NCBI GenBank assembly: GCA_035570055.1
Contig: DATMLM010000090.1
Span: forward strand, 65,685-129,684
Source: DASRDS01 sp035570055
GTDB lineage: Bacteria > Gemmatimonadota > Gemmatimonadetes > Gemmatimonadales > Gemmatimonadaceae
Length of the DNA: 64,000 bases
Reading direction: 5' to 3'
In this document: positions 32,917 to 43,661 of the stretch, piece after piece
How positions within the stretch are numbered: the stretch's first letter is position 1
How the letters are laid out: the number at the start of each line of letters is the position of its first letter
Program-made: the position numbers and the translations under genes
The notes under the pieces: model-generated
The model's database searches: none
Told to the model about the DNA's origin: nothing
What the model saw: only the letters and a program-made list of their open reading frames with translations

Positions 32917-33212
32917 GCGCTGCTCCCCTTCCCCGCGAGTTGTCCGATAAGAGCGCGCAGTTCCGCCAGGACGGCGTTCAGTCTCGCCTCGGTGGGAAAG
33001 CGATCGGTTGCATTCGCCTCGTGCGCGAGCTGGTTGACATTGTTCCCGATGCGCCCGAGGTGGTACAGCACGCTGTCGATCTCGTGGTTGTGTCGGGCAT
33101 GCGGCACGGACCCAAGCGTCGTCTCACGGACGTAGCGGGCCATGGTGCGCTGACAGGACCGGGCGCGGAACCGCACGAGCTCGAACTCGAACGGCGTGAA
33201 TCGGACGAGCAT
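32913..33212 (-). CDS. MobC-like relaxosome accessory protein
   Basis: 99 residues: VRFTPFEFELVRFRARSCQ, MARYVRETTLG, then YHLGRIGNNVNQLAHEANATDRFPTEARLNAVLAELRALIGQL. This is the usual MobC pattern (ribbon-helix-helix start, GxNxNQLA motif, helical end). It binds oriT with the relaxase. The frame continues upstream, so the true start may be earlier. Coupled to the relaxase by ATGA. Confidence 0.85.
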   Translation of the reverse strand: MLVRFTPFEFELVRFRARSCQRTMARYVRETTLGSVPHARHNHEIDSVLYHLGRIGNNVNQLAHEANATDRFPTEARLNAVLAELRALIGQLAGKGSSA

Positions 33213-33359
33213 GGCTTTGGTGCGACGGTCGTGCGAGTCTGGCGTAGTTCCCCCTTGAGCGCCAAAGGCGCGAATGGGGCGAGCGTGGAGCGTATCGCGA
33301 AGCGATATCGCTTCACTTGCTCCCCTGCTGAAGAACGAGATGCCTTTCGCCCTCCTAAG

Positions 33360-33462
33360 GAGTGAGAGTCGCGAGCACGCGTGTCGGTCCCTGCGCTTTG
33401 CGCGTCGGACATCTCATCGCGAAGCTCGCTGGGACCAACACGACCTCCCGTGACTCTCACTC
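33360..33462. other. Nested inverted repeats, candidate oriT
   Basis: GAGTGAGAGTC (33360-33370) pairs with GACTCTCACTC (33452-33462). Inside, GTGTCGGTCCC (33381-33391) pairs with GGGACCAACAC (33431-33441) with one mismatch. The spacers on both sides are exactly 10 bp. It lies upstream of mobC-relaxase, where oriT usually sits. Confidence 0.5.
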
Positions 33463-33654
33463 TTGTAGGGCTGCATCGGCATCCACGTCGAGCCAAGGCT
33501 CGACTCGATCGCTCGTCACCAACGGAGTTCGGCGAGACACCGTCAATGTCCCCTATTGAGACAATCGTGAAACAAAGAGGGACATCGGCGGGGTGATCGC
33601 GAACACCGTAACCAGAGGCGGAATCGACGAACACTTAACGAGAGAGGCCGGACC

Positions 33655-33891
33655 ATGAGAGACAAGGCGGGAGAACGACAAGCAGGACACCGGGGAGATG
33701 ACGGTGCTCCGACAGCGCTCGGTACACTGCTGCGGGCGCGGGAGGTAGCGCAGATCCTCGACGTGAAACACAAGCGCGTCTATGCGCTCGTCGGCAACAT
33801 CGCGGTGCGGTACGGGCCGCGCACGCTGCGGTGGCGGCCGGCGGATCTTCACCAGTGGATCGAGGCCCGGCGAGGGAGGGAGACAACGTGA
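33655..33891 (+). CDS. Excisionase-like HTH protein
   Basis: 78 residues from ATG 33655. The last 50 residues match the AlpA/Xis winged-helix pattern (LLRAREVAQILDVKHKRVYALVGNIAVRYGPRTLRWRPADLHQWIEAR). It overlaps the integrase start as GTGA. It should direct excision of the element together with the integrase. Confidence 0.85.
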   Translation: MRDKAGERQAGHRGDDGAPTALGTLLRAREVAQILDVKHKRVYALVGNIAVRYGPRTLRWRPADLHQWIEARRGRETT

Positions 33892-35114
33892 GTGTGTATC
33901 GAAGACCAGAAACCAAGCACTACGCGATAGAGCTGCGATGGCGGGGGTATCCGCGCATTCGACTCTCGGCGTGTACCGCATCCAAGACACGAGCGCGCCA
34001 AATCGAGGCGACACTGGTCCGCCTGCGGGATGCGGGAAGGCGCGATCTCATCGAGCTGCTCGTCGCCGGCAAGCTGAATCTTCGGGACGTGCACAATCGG
34101 TATTTGCGGGACCCGGCATCGATCGAACAGGTCATGACGCGCCAGGAAACGCCAGCGCTCGGACCGCTCGTCGATCAGTGGGTCGAGTGGTTGCGCGACC
34201 CAGCGACGATCTCCCCACGTACGCGTAGATCGTACGCACCCAGGAGCGTCGACCGATACGTCGAAGGGTGGGCGGAGTTGTTTAAGGTCCTGTCGCAAGG
34301 CCGCGAGACGCCGCTCGGTGAGCTCACGCGCGGCGCCATGTTGGAGTACCGCACCGCGCGGCGGCGAGCGGGGTGCAGCGGGTCGACGCTCAACCGCGAT
34401 CTGTCCGGCGTGCAGAGCTTCCTTCGCTGGGCTGAGGACGAAGCGGGATTCGCTGTCCCGCACTTCCGGATGCCGAAAGAGCGGGAGCCAGAAGGACGCG
34501 AGCGATGGCTCGACGCCGGCGAGGTGGCGGCGCTCGAGACAGCGACGGGCCCCGACTGGTGGCCGCTCTTCGCGTCGTTGATCTACACGGGTCTCCGAAT
34601 CGGCGAAGCGCTGGGACTCGAATGGGCTGACGTGAGACTGTCAGAGCGTCGAATCCGCGTTCACGAGAAGGGCGGCCGGCGCCTCAAGACGGCTTCGAGT
34701 CAGCGCGACGTACCGATCGCGGCGCCGCTGGCGGCCGTGCTCGAACAGCATCGGACGCGCGTCAGGAGCGGACCAGCGGACGCGGTCTTTCCTTCGCCGT
34801 ATGGCGACTACTGGCGGGCGCTCCATCGCTTCCAGCGATGTGTGCGTGGTGCCAAGATCGCGCCCGCGACAATACATGACCTGCGGCACACATTCGGTGT
34901 GCATTGCGCACAGGCGGGCGTGCCGCTGCCGCGGCTGCAAAAGCTCATGGGGCACGCCAGTCCGGTGATGACGATGCGATACATGAAGCACGCCCCTGAG
35001 TCCTATTTCGCGGAAGACGCAGCAAGGCTCGCTGCGAGTCTGCAAGGTGCGACAAGACCTCAGGAGTCGCCGGCGTCGACGGGGCAGGGTAGTCCGTCGC
35101 TCCGGCTGGCCTAA
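33888..35114 (+). CDS. Tyrosine integrase of the tRNA-Phe element
   Basis: 408 residues from GTG 33888, with AGGGAGGG upstream. The N-terminal arm-binding and SAM-like core-binding parts (ALGPLVDQWVEWLRDP, ITSPRTRRSYAPRSVD region, LNRDLSGVQSFLRWAEDEAGF) precede the catalytic domain. Catalytic motifs: YTGLRIGEALGLEW (Arg I), HDLRHTFGVHCAQ (His-x-x-Arg), GHASPVMTMRYMKH (His and nucleophilic Tyr). It points at the intact tRNA-Phe 110 bp away, as expected of the element's own integrase. Confidence 0.93.
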   Translation: MSVYRRPETKHYAIELRWRGYPRIRLSACTASKTRARQIEATLVRLRDAGRRDLIELLVAGKLNLRDVHNRYLRDPASIEQVMTRQETPALGPLVDQWVEWLRDPATISPRTRRSYAPRSVDRYVEGWAELFKVLSQGRETPLGELTRGAMLEYRTARRRAGCSGSTLNRDLSGVQSFLRWAEDEAGFAVPHFRMPKEREPEGRERWLDAGEVAALETATGPDWWPLFASLIYTGLRIGEALGLEWADVRLSERRIRVHEKGGRRLKTASSQRDVPIAAPLAAVLEQHRTRVRSGPADAVFPSPYGDYWRALHRFQRCVRGAKIAPATIHDLRHTFGVHCAQAGVPLPRLQKLMGHASPVMTMRYMKHAPESYFAEDAARLAASLQGATRPQESPASTGQGSPSLRLA

Positions 35115-35125
35115 CGTGAGTACCA

Positions 35126-35144
35126 CCCACAGTTTTACCCACAG
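35126..35144. repeat. Right-end CCCACAG pair
   Basis: CCCACAG at 35126-35132 and 35138-35144, 12 bp apart, the same spacing as at the left end (24139 and 24151). Likely arm-type sites for the integrase or excisionase. Confidence 0.55.
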
Positions 35145-35166
35145 TGAGCGTCAAAGACGCGCGGAG

Positions 35167-36648
<1,482 letters not shown>

Positions 36649-36652
<4 letters not shown>

Positions 36653-36900
36653 TGACTGATCCTCTGATGTTCCAGAAAAGCGCGGATGTCGCTGTCGTAC
36701 CATGCAGACTTCTGGCCGATCTTGATGCGAGTTTCTTTGGGTAGGTGCTCGCGGATCCAGCGTATCTTGCGTTCGATGCCGGGGAGGCCCTGAAAGAACT
36801 CCCTCGGAATTTCGAAGTCGTACCAGAGCCGGCCGCGATCCGGCGGTGGCAACGGCGCACCGCTGTGCTGGGTGACCCTAGCGCGAGCGGGGTTCCTCAC
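36649..36900 (-). CDS. Excisionase-like small protein
   Basis: 83 residues from GTG 36900 (overlaps the sigma stop as GTGA) to a stop overlapping the integrase start as ATGA. The chain FFQGLPGIERKIRWIREHLPKETRIKIGQKSAWYDSDIRAFLEHQ has the helix-turn-wing look of recombination directionality factors. Context (between sigma and integrase) is the main support. Confidence 0.65.
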
Positions 36901-37694
36901 AGGACCCTCCCGACCATCTCGATCTGCGATGAGCGGTCGTTGGTTCCGGGCGCTTCGGCGTCGCGCTTCTTCGTGCCGACAATATAGCTTGTCGTCATCT
37001 TCTGAGCGATATCACTACCGCTCCGATGTAGCGCGAGATGGTCCCATCCTCGATCGCGCCACTCCCGGTGCAACCGGACTATCGCGCTCTTTAGGGCCCT
37101 GCGAACCGTGTTCTCGGATAGTGAAAGCGCAGCCTCGATCTCTCGCATCGATAGGCCCTCCAATCTTCTCATGCGCAAAACGTCTTGCTGGCGCGGCGGC
37201 ATGTGCTTGAGAATCTCCACGACCGCGGCGCTCAGTTCGCGTTCTTCGATGGCATACTCGCCGTCGTTGTCGACTAAGAGGTCCACAGTATTCATGATTG
37301 CGTGATCGCGCGCCGCACGCCGATCCTCATTCCGATATCTGTTGAGCGCCCGGTTTTCCATTGCGCGTAGGAGATACCGGAATACGCTGGTGTGGACGGA
37401 CCAAGTGCGGCGAATAAGCCAAATGTGGGCGAACAGATCCTGCGCGAGATCCTTCGCGTCCTGCGCTGTGAGGTTGCAATAACGCGCGCCGAAGGCGACG
37501 AGCGGGCGCCAGTAGCGGTTGTAGATCTGCGTGAACGTCGCAACTGCGGCGTTCTCGTCGTCGCCCGCGAGCGCGATGGCCCATCGGCCGGCCTGGGCAT
37601 TATCGCTCTCGTCCGTGGATAGCGGTAGCGGCTTTCCATTGTTGCGGACCTCGTCGTGGCCGCTATCCTGCGAATGACGGTCTCCCTTCGTCAT
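36897..37694 (-). CDS. ECF sigma factor in an integrase operon
   Basis: 265 residues from ATG 37694 (GAGGGAAC upstream). Region 2: AAVATFTQIYNRYWRPLVAFGARYC, DAKDLAQDLFAHIWLIRRTW, VFRYLLRAMENRALNRYRNED. Region 4: LKHMPPRQQDVLRMRRLEGLSMREIEAALSLSENTVRRALKSAIVRLHREW. A 50-residue C-terminal extension follows (HRSGSDIAQKMTTSYIVG). A sigma gene coupled to xis and int is unusual and suggests signal-controlled excision. Confidence 0.85.
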   Translation of the reverse strand: MTKGDRHSQDSGHDEVRNNGKPLPLSTDESDNAQAGRWAIALAGDDENAAVATFTQIYNRYWRPLVAFGARYCNLTAQDAKDLAQDLFAHIWLIRRTWSVHTSVFRYLLRAMENRALNRYRNEDRRAARDHAIMNTVDLLVDNDGEYAIEERELSAAVVEILKHMPPRQQDVLRMRRLEGLSMREIEAALSLSENTVRRALKSAIVRLHREWRDRGWDHLALHRSGSDIAQKMTTSYIVGTKKRDAEAPGTNDRSSQIEMVGRVL

Positions 37695-38235
37695 CACTGT
37701 TCCCTCTCCCGGCCCGCCCGGGGCACGTGGCAGAAGCACTGGCTGGCGATCGCGTAAATGGGGACAATCGCGTCACGCGTTGCGGATTTCGCGCGTGACG
37801 GTGTCGCGCGCATCGTCCTCTGTAGCGACCAAAGCCATTGGCCAAGCGGCGATGATGCACGCACGAAAACGATGATGCGTCGGCCCCTATACATCATGAC
37901 TCCGATCACCGCTTCACGGATCAATCGTGCACGGTAACGCCTCCGTTATGTGAGAGCCGTCCGCGAGGCACTCGGTCCTAATCGGTGTGCAAGGGAGGCA
38001 TCTCTGACGATCGACGGCGAGGTGCTGGCGAGGTGACAGGACGTAGCGAGTTGTGAAGGCATACCACGCGCGACGCGGGGTCCCCCTATAACTGAGACAC
38101 GGGGCGCGCACGTCGGTCCGGCGCGCGCATCGTGGCGAGGATATCACGCCCGAGTTTCTGAACGGCCGATTGCGGATTTCGCCGGTCGGCGGGGTTTGGT
38201 GAGTAGACACACATCACAACCCACACCGCACGGTC
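37695..38235. other. 540-bp divergent spacer
   Basis: Space between the sigma gene (minus) and trbB (plus). High GC; several CG-rich short repeats but no convincing palindrome, promoter or coding frame that I can defend. Promoters for both directions must lie here. Confidence 0.3.
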
Positions 38236-39258
38236 ATGTCCAGCGATCAGAACGGCGGCCCGCTCCGCGCGGCCGCTCAGTCAGCCACTGCCGATAACTC
38301 GACATCCGCCGAAGACGGGTACACGGCCATGATGCGGCGACATCTCGGTCCCGAAATCATGGCGCTGCTCGCCGACGATGACGTGCGCGAGCTGTCGTGG
38401 AATCCGCAGGACGCGGCGCTGCGTGTGGATCGCGGTGGCGGCGGCCGCGTGGCGCTCGACATCCGGCTCGACGCGCGACGCGTCGAGATGTTCCTCAATG
38501 TCGTCGCGGCGCGGGAGAACATCGCGCTCGGCCGCGAAACGCCGTCCGTGCAAGCATCACTGCCGCATAGCGACTTCCAGGGCGCGCGACTCCAAGGACT
38601 TGTACCGCCGATTACGATCGGCCCGACCTTCGTCATTCGCCGGCCGGCTGGGCGCGTCTTTGGGCTTGCGGACTGGTTGGCACGCGGCGCTGTGACGGAC
38701 GATATCGCGCTTGCATTAGCGGGCATTGCCAGGCGACGAGAGAACGTGCTCGTCATCGGGTCGACAGGGTCGGGCAAGACAACGCTTGCCAACACGCTGT
38801 TGCTCGAAATCGCCACTGCGAACCCGACTGACCGCATCGTCATTCTCGAGGATACCACCGAGATTCGGTGCACGTCCGCTGATCACCTCGCGCTCCGGAC
38901 CGCGGACGGCTACGACCTCGCGCAGCTCGTCAAGTGGACGCTGCGGCTCTCGCCCGATCGGATTGTCGTTGGCGAAGTCCGCGACGGAGCCGCGCTCTAT
39001 CTGATGGACGCCTGGGCCACGGGCCACAGCGGCGGCGTGGCCACGCTCCATGCGACGGACGCATTGGGCGCGCTGCATCGTCTCGATCGACTCGCCCAGC
39101 GTGAGAACGTACCCCCGCAACCCGAGTTGGTCGCCGAAGCGATCGACTGGATCATCACGATGGCGCACCGACAGGTCGTCGGCCTCGCCCGCGTTCGAGG
39201 ATTGGACGCGGAGCGGCGCTACATCGTGGAACCGTTCGACAAACGGGAGATGCCGTAA
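38236..39258 (+). CDS. trbB: Conjugal transfer ATPase TrbB (VirB11-like)
   Basis: 340 residues. Secretion ATPase pattern: PTFVIRRPAGRVFGL, Walker A (VIGSTGSGKTTLA), Asp box (IVILEDTTEIRC), Walker B-like (PDRIVVGEVRDGAALYLMDAWATGHSGGVATLHA) and a His box. It would power the type IV secretion apparatus at the cytoplasmic face. The stop is directly followed by the trbC ATG. Upstream 30-residue low-complexity tail at the N-terminus is normal. Confidence 0.93.
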   Translation: MSSDQNGGPLRAAAQSATADNSTSAEDGYTAMMRRHLGPEIMALLADDDVRELSWNPQDAALRVDRGGGGRVALDIRLDARRVEMFLNVVAARENIALGRETPSVQASLPHSDFQGARLQGLVPPITIGPTFVIRRPAGRVFGLADWLARGAVTDDIALALAGIARRRENVLVIGSTGSGKTTLANTLLLEIATANPTDRIVILEDTTEIRCTSADHLALRTADGYDLAQLVKWTLRLSPDRIVVGEVRDGAALYLMDAWATGHSGGVATLHATDALGALHRLDRLAQRENVPPQPELVAEAIDWIITMAHRQVVGLARVRGLDAERRYIVEPFDKREMP

Positions 39259-39606
39259 ATGCGCTTGTTCTCGTCATTCGCTCGTATCTCGTGGTCGTCA
39301 CAGCGGATTCTATCGTTGCTCGCGATCGGTGTCGGGCTCGTCCTCATAGCGAGTCCCGCATGGGCAGGAACCGGCGGCAACGACATGCCGTGGAACACGC
39401 CGTTCCAAGCACTGCTGGATAATCTCACAGGCACGACCGCTCGCGTCCTTGCCGGGATCATGCTGCTGATTGGCGGCGTGGTGTGGGGATTTACCCGACA
39501 CGAGGAAGGGGCGAAGCGCATCGGACAGGCAATTTTCGGCATCGCGTTGATGTTTGGGGCCGTGCAGATCGTAGCCGCTCTCCAGTTCGCTGGCGCCGTC
39601 GTATGA
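39259..39606 (+). CDS. trbC: TrbC/VirB2-type pilin
   Basis: 115 residues. Signal-like helix (ILSLLAIGVGLVLIASPAWA) then two membrane helices (VLAGIMLLIGGVVWGF, IFGIALMFGAVQIVAAL) separated by a short basic loop (TRHEEGAKR), the classic VirB2 layout. Sits between trbB and trbD with overlaps. Confidence 0.88.
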   Translation: MRLFSSFARISWSSQRILSLLAIGVGLVLIASPAWAGTGGNDMPWNTPFQALLDNLTGTTARVLAGIMLLIGGVVWGFTRHEEGAKRIGQAIFGIALMFGAVQIVAALQFAGAVV

Positions 39607-39980
39607 CACTCCCGACCGCAATATCGGGCGGCAGCAAGAACGATCTGCGCGGCCCCGCCACTCGTAGCGCGCGACACGCGATTCATGCCTCATTGTGTCG
39701 ACCGATTCTGTTCATGGGCGCCGAGCCCGGCGTCGTCATCATTGAGGCGGCGGTGGTGCTCGCACTCCTATTCGTCGCCGGCGTGCATGTCGCGACCGTT
39801 GCCGTCGCTGTCTTCTATGTGACCGTCGTTCACGGCACGGTTAGCCGGATGACCGCGTCAGACCCACAGATCAGCGCGGTGTATGTGCGGAGTCTCTTCG
39901 CACGCGATTTCTACCCGGCGCACGGTTATCTGCGGGCTGGGCCGCCGGCGATCCATCCGTCACTCCCGCGGGTGCGCTGA
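39603..39980 (+). CDS. trbD: TrbD (VirB3-like) conjugation protein
   Basis: 125 residues from ATG 39603 (ATGA overlap with trbC). The family phrase HASLCRPILFMGAEPGVVIIEAAVVLALLFVAGVH, then FYVTVVHGTVSRMTASDPQISAVYVRSL, is clear. A VirB3-like inner membrane component. The first about 25 residues are extra compared with typical TrbD. Confidence 0.9.
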   Translation: MTLPTAISGGSKNDLRGPATRSARHAIHASLCRPILFMGAEPGVVIIEAAVVLALLFVAGVHVATVAVAVFYVTVVHGTVSRMTASDPQISAVYVRSLFARDFYPAHGYLRAGPPAIHPSLPRVR

Positions 39981-39981
39981 C

Positions 39982-40107
39982 GTGCATATCGCACTGTGGC
40001 TCGTACTCGGTGCAGGAGTTGGGCTGGCGGCCGCCGCGTTCTCGACGCTCGTGCGCGAGCATCGAGCGCCGGACCACGGAGCGCACCGGCGAGGCACCGC
40101 TCCTTGA
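39982..40107 (+). CDS. Small single-helix membrane protein after trbD
   Basis: 41 residues from GTG 39982, 1 bp after the trbD stop. It reads HIALWLVLGAGVGLAAAAFS followed by a basic tail. Such small proteins sometimes sit between trbD and trbE. Here trbE does not follow; the frame ends where RHS sequence begins (stop overlaps TTG 40104). Weak evidence but consistent position. Confidence 0.4.
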   Translation: MHIALWLVLGAGVGLAAAAFSTLVREHRAPDHGAHRRGTAP

Positions 40108-43100
40108 GCAGCTACGCCTGGGGTTGCACCTGGGCACCGCCCGCCGGCGCGAGCGTGGCGACCCAGCTCCGCTATGTCGGCGCCGACACGAGTTTCGGGG
40201 GCGGAGTCGAGGTCGCGTACCCGGACTCTTCGAAGGAATACTATTCTTCCGCGTTCGAATGGATCCTCAGGAGGATCAGTCGGCAGAACGATACGGTGTT
40301 CTACGGTTATGACAGCGACGATCGTGTCACTGCGATCTCCGACCCGTATCGCACCGACCCCGGCGGATCACCATACAACAACCATACATATTGGCATCTG
40401 GCGTACGGGGCCTTCGGCCTCGATTCGATCGTCGAGCCCGACTCCCTGGGCAAACATGGCAAAGGGCGTATCACCCTCGTGCGAAACGACGCGAACGCCT
40501 ACCTGCGGTCATGGACGGATCCCGACGGCGACTCCACGACGTTCGGCTATGACACCCAAGGCCGACTCGATTCGATCACCGACCGCAACGGGCATCTGAC
40601 ACGTTACGTCTACAACTCGAGTACCTGGAAGATCGACTCGGTCATCTCGTCGCCGATTCCGATCGACAGCAACTCGACTGGATCGCCGGTCACGGCGTCG
40701 TTGCGCTCATTCTACTCGCCGCCGCAGACCCTCGTGCTACCCACGGGGCGCACGAGCGCGACGAGTCCGGCGCCGACCATTCGGACCGACTCGTTGTGGG
40801 GCCACGTCGTAGACAATGCGGGACATACCACGCAGCTGCAAGTCGACCCGTGGGGCCAGATCATCAAGTACAAGTATCCGAATGGATACACCTATGGCTA
40901 TGTGCGAGATGGGAATGGCTTCCCACTCAGCTACAGCGACACCGCCGGGGTACAGAACACCTACACGTACAGTGGTCCGTTCCTGACTTCGACCACTCCA
41001 GCGGGACAGAATACGACCTACTACGGCTACGGCCTGTTTGCGCAGCTCGATACGGTCTATGGCGTTGGCCAGCCGACCCAAAAACTGTTTATCGACACCG
41101 CCACATGGAAGCGCGGTCACGTGGACTCCGTCCAGGTAGTCGGCACGACGATCATGCGGTACTACGCGCAGCACTCGGCGGTTGCTCCCGGACGCGACAG
41201 CATGTCAGTGGACGCAAACGGAGATACCACGACGTTCGGTTACGACGCTACGACTGGCAACCGCAATCATGTGGCCGATACACTGAGCGGCCGTTACACG
41301 ACTACGACGTTCGACAGTCATGGACGCGTGGCGAGTGTGTTCGTCGGTGGCCTGGGTGGGTCCGCGACGACGACCATGACGTACGACATCATGAACCGTC
41401 TCAAGACTGTTGTGAATGCGAAAGGAACGACGACCTACGGGTACGATCACCTGTACCAGGATTCCATCACCGATCCGAACAATCGCTTATATACCACGGC
41501 TTACAATGCGGTGGGTTGGGCCACAAGCCAGACCGATCCAACCAGCCGAACGCTGTCCACGACATACAATGGGCTTGGGCTCCCAGCCGTCGTCACAAAC
41601 CGACGTGGCCAGCCGACGACGTACACCTACGACAACTTGGGCAGGCTGCTGTCCGAGACGCGTCCACACGCGTTCACTGGTGACGCAGATACGACAATCA
41701 CCTTCTCGTATTCGTTCTTTTCGGACACAGTGGTCGCGCAGACCCCGGTAGTGGCAGATACCACCTTCTATTCTCGATCATCCGGATGGGCCGATTCATC
41801 GATCACGGGTCTCAACGGCAAGAAGTTCAAGCGGTACTACCATCATGACGCAATGGGCCGAGTCGATTCGCTGTCGATCACGACCACCGCATCGAATGGA
41901 ATCGATCCATTCACGCGGCATTACTACTACAACGCGACCTACGGATATCTCGACAGCCTCAAGCTGCGGACGCAGAAGATCACGTTCGCTTACAATGCCA
42001 TCTATCAGGACACCAACATCACGTACCCGACGAGTGCGGCCCGACATGATGCGTACACGAGCACAGGCACGATATTGACGAGCGCCTGGACGGGGCTCGG
42101 TGTCACGATGTCCAGGGGATATGGCTACGACTCGACCGGACGCATCGTCGAGGAGGATTTCGACGGTAACGCGTACGGCGATACGACAAATCTGTTCACC
42201 TACGATCCGATCGGCGAATTGGTGCAGCGGCGGATCGGGACGTGGGCGGACACGGTCACGTGTATCATCAAGAAGGGCGGGCAAGGATGCATCTATGGTG
42301 ATTCGGCCAGTGTCAGCGTTCTCCAACAGGACAGCACGCTCTGGGACGCGGCCGGCAATCTAGACTCGGTGAAGGTCGGCTCGGCTGACACTGCCGGCAC
42401 AGTGCTGCCCGGCAACCGGATCAGCACATGGACGGGACTCACATTCGGGAGCGATTCCGATGGTAACCGCGATAGTACGAATAACGGGTCGACCACGACT
42501 AAGTACGTGTGGAGCTCGGACGGCCTGCTGCGCCAGGTGATCAGCGGTAGCACAACGCGGACCTATGACTATGATGAGAACGGCCAGCTCGTGCGCAGGA
42601 GCGAGAACGGTACGCCGGATCAGTACTACCTGTGGGACCAGGGGCAGCTGATAGCCATTCTGAATAGCGCAGCGAATAACCGCATCGCCGAATTTGCGTA
42701 CTTGGGTACGGACCGACCCATCGCGCGCATCACGGGCAACAACGGATCGGACACCGTCCACTACTATGCGCAGGACGCCGTTGGGAACGTGTTTAGCCAA
42801 TGGAATGGGGGCACGGCGGCCGTTGAGCAGAAGTTGGCGTATGATCCATGGGGCGCCGCGACCATAAGTACGACGACAGCTGACACGACGCAGCTGCAGT
42901 GGAAGGGGTTGCTCTACGAGGGCGGCGTGACATCGCTCTACTACATGCGGGCGCGCTGGTACGATCCGGTGACGCGGCGGTTTATCTCAGCCGATCCGCT
43001 CGGGCTCACGGCGGGGATCAACCAGTACGCGTTCGCGGGTGGGGATCCGATCAATGGCTCGGATCCGAGCGGGATGGATGCGTGCGATGGTGGAGACGAT

Positions 43101-43661
43101 GAGGGTGATTACACTGAGTGCAGCCCAGGTGGTGGCGACACTGGACCGGGCGGTCCCGCATTCACGTGTGATGCAGGTAGCACGGGCGGCGCGGCATGCT
43201 TGGCGGCAGCGCAGCAATTTGTCGCGGACCTGGCACTCGATCCCAGCCTGACGGAGAACTTGGACTTCGATAGCGACGCGTCGGCCGGATCTGTAACATG
43301 TGTGGGGACTGCCCGTATCCTTGGGGGAAATCCACGTACCATAGGGAGAAATGGCGCTTTTGGGACGCCAGTCGCAGCCGATGGCGCTGCCGTCATACCA
43401 GAACAGTGGGGAGGAAACAAAGGTGCGTTGCGCCCTTATCTGAGTCAAATTTCTGGTAGCTGGTTTCTTGGAGGGTTCAACGGCATAACCGATGTTATCG
43501 GAAGTAACACGGTGCAGGGTGTACGTGACATGCTTATGGACAGATACCCAAATACACTAATTATTGAAGTGCCAGGCGGACACGATCAGGGAGTGACGGG
43601 AATCACGCTAACCGTTCCGAGCGCGCTGGGCTGTCCGGAGGGAACGGGGCAGACGACATGA
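40104..43661 (+). CDS. N-terminally truncated RHS-repeat protein with novel C-terminal tip
   Basis: About 1185 residues if started at TTG 40104; no signal or N-terminal domains, unlike the 1694-residue RHS protein at 52423. YD repeats dominate (TVFYGYDSDDRVTAISDPYR, TTFGYDTQGRLDSITDRNGH). The RHS core ends at LYYMRARWYDPVTRRFISADPLGL...INQYAFAGGDPINGSDPSG, nearly the same as in the second RHS. The tip (about 190 residues) has VGTARILGGNPRTIG, VIPEQWGGNKGALRPYLSQISG, FNGITDVIGS, and IIEVPGGHDQGVTGITLTVP; I recognise no toxin family. The 5' end abuts a truncated trb cluster, so expression and secretion are doubtful. Confidence 0.75.
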   Translation: MSSYAWGCTWAPPAGASVATQLRYVGADTSFGGGVEVAYPDSSKEYYSSAFEWILRRISRQNDTVFYGYDSDDRVTAISDPYRTDPGGSPYNNHTYWHLAYGAFGLDSIVEPDSLGKHGKGRITLVRNDANAYLRSWTDPDGDSTTFGYDTQGRLDSITDRNGHLTRYVYNSSTWKIDSVISSPIPIDSNSTGSPVTASLRSFYSPPQTLVLPTGRTSATSPAPTIRTDSLWGHVVDNAGHTTQLQVDPWGQIIKYKYPNGYTYGYVRDGNGFPLSYSDTAGVQNTYTYSGPFLTSTTPAGQNTTYYGYGLFAQLDTVYGVGQPTQKLFIDTATWKRGHVDSVQVVGTTIMRYYAQHSAVAPGRDSMSVDANGDTTTFGYDATTGNRNHVADTLSGRYTTTTFDSHGRVASVFVGGLGGSATTTMTYDIMNRLKTVVNAKGTTTYGYDHLYQDSITDPNNRLYTTAYNAVGWATSQTDPTSRTLSTTYNGLGLPAVVTNRRGQPTTYTYDNLGRLLSETRPHAFTGDADTTITFSYSFFSDTVVAQTPVVADTTFYSRSSGWADSSITGLNGKKFKRYYHHDAMGRVDSLSITTTASNGIDPFTRHYYYNATYGYLDSLKLRTQKITFAYNAIYQDTNITYPTSAARHDAYTSTGTILTSAWTGLGVTMSRGYGYDSTGRIVEEDFDGNAYGDTTNLFTYDPIGELVQRRIGTWADTVTCIIKKGGQGCIYGDSASVSVLQQDSTLWDAAGNLDSVKVGSADTAGTVLPGNRISTWTGLTFGSDSDGNRDSTNNGSTTTKYVWSSDGLLRQVISGSTTRTYDYDENGQLVRRSENGTPDQYYLWDQGQLIAILNSAANNRIAEFAYLGTDRPIARITGNNGSDTVHYYAQDAVGNVFSQWNGGTAAVEQKLAYDPWGAATISTTTADTTQLQWKGLLYEGGVTSLYYMRARWYDPVTRRFISADPLGLTAGINQYAFAGGDPINGSDPSGMDACDGGDDEGDYTECSPGGGDTGPGGPAFTCDAGSTGGAACLAAAQQFVADLALDPSLTENLDFDSDASAGSVTCVGTARILGGNPRTIGRNGAFGTPVAADGAAVIPEQWGGNKGALRPYLSQISGSWFLGGFNGITDVIGSNTVQGVRDMLMDRYPNTLIIEVPGGHDQGVTGITLTVPSALGCPEGTGQTT

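Noticed and set aside
32347..33135. 262-residue plus-strand frame opposite relaxase and mobC
   Set aside because: Antisense to the relaxase metal-binding region; the relaxase motifs prove the minus strand is coding.
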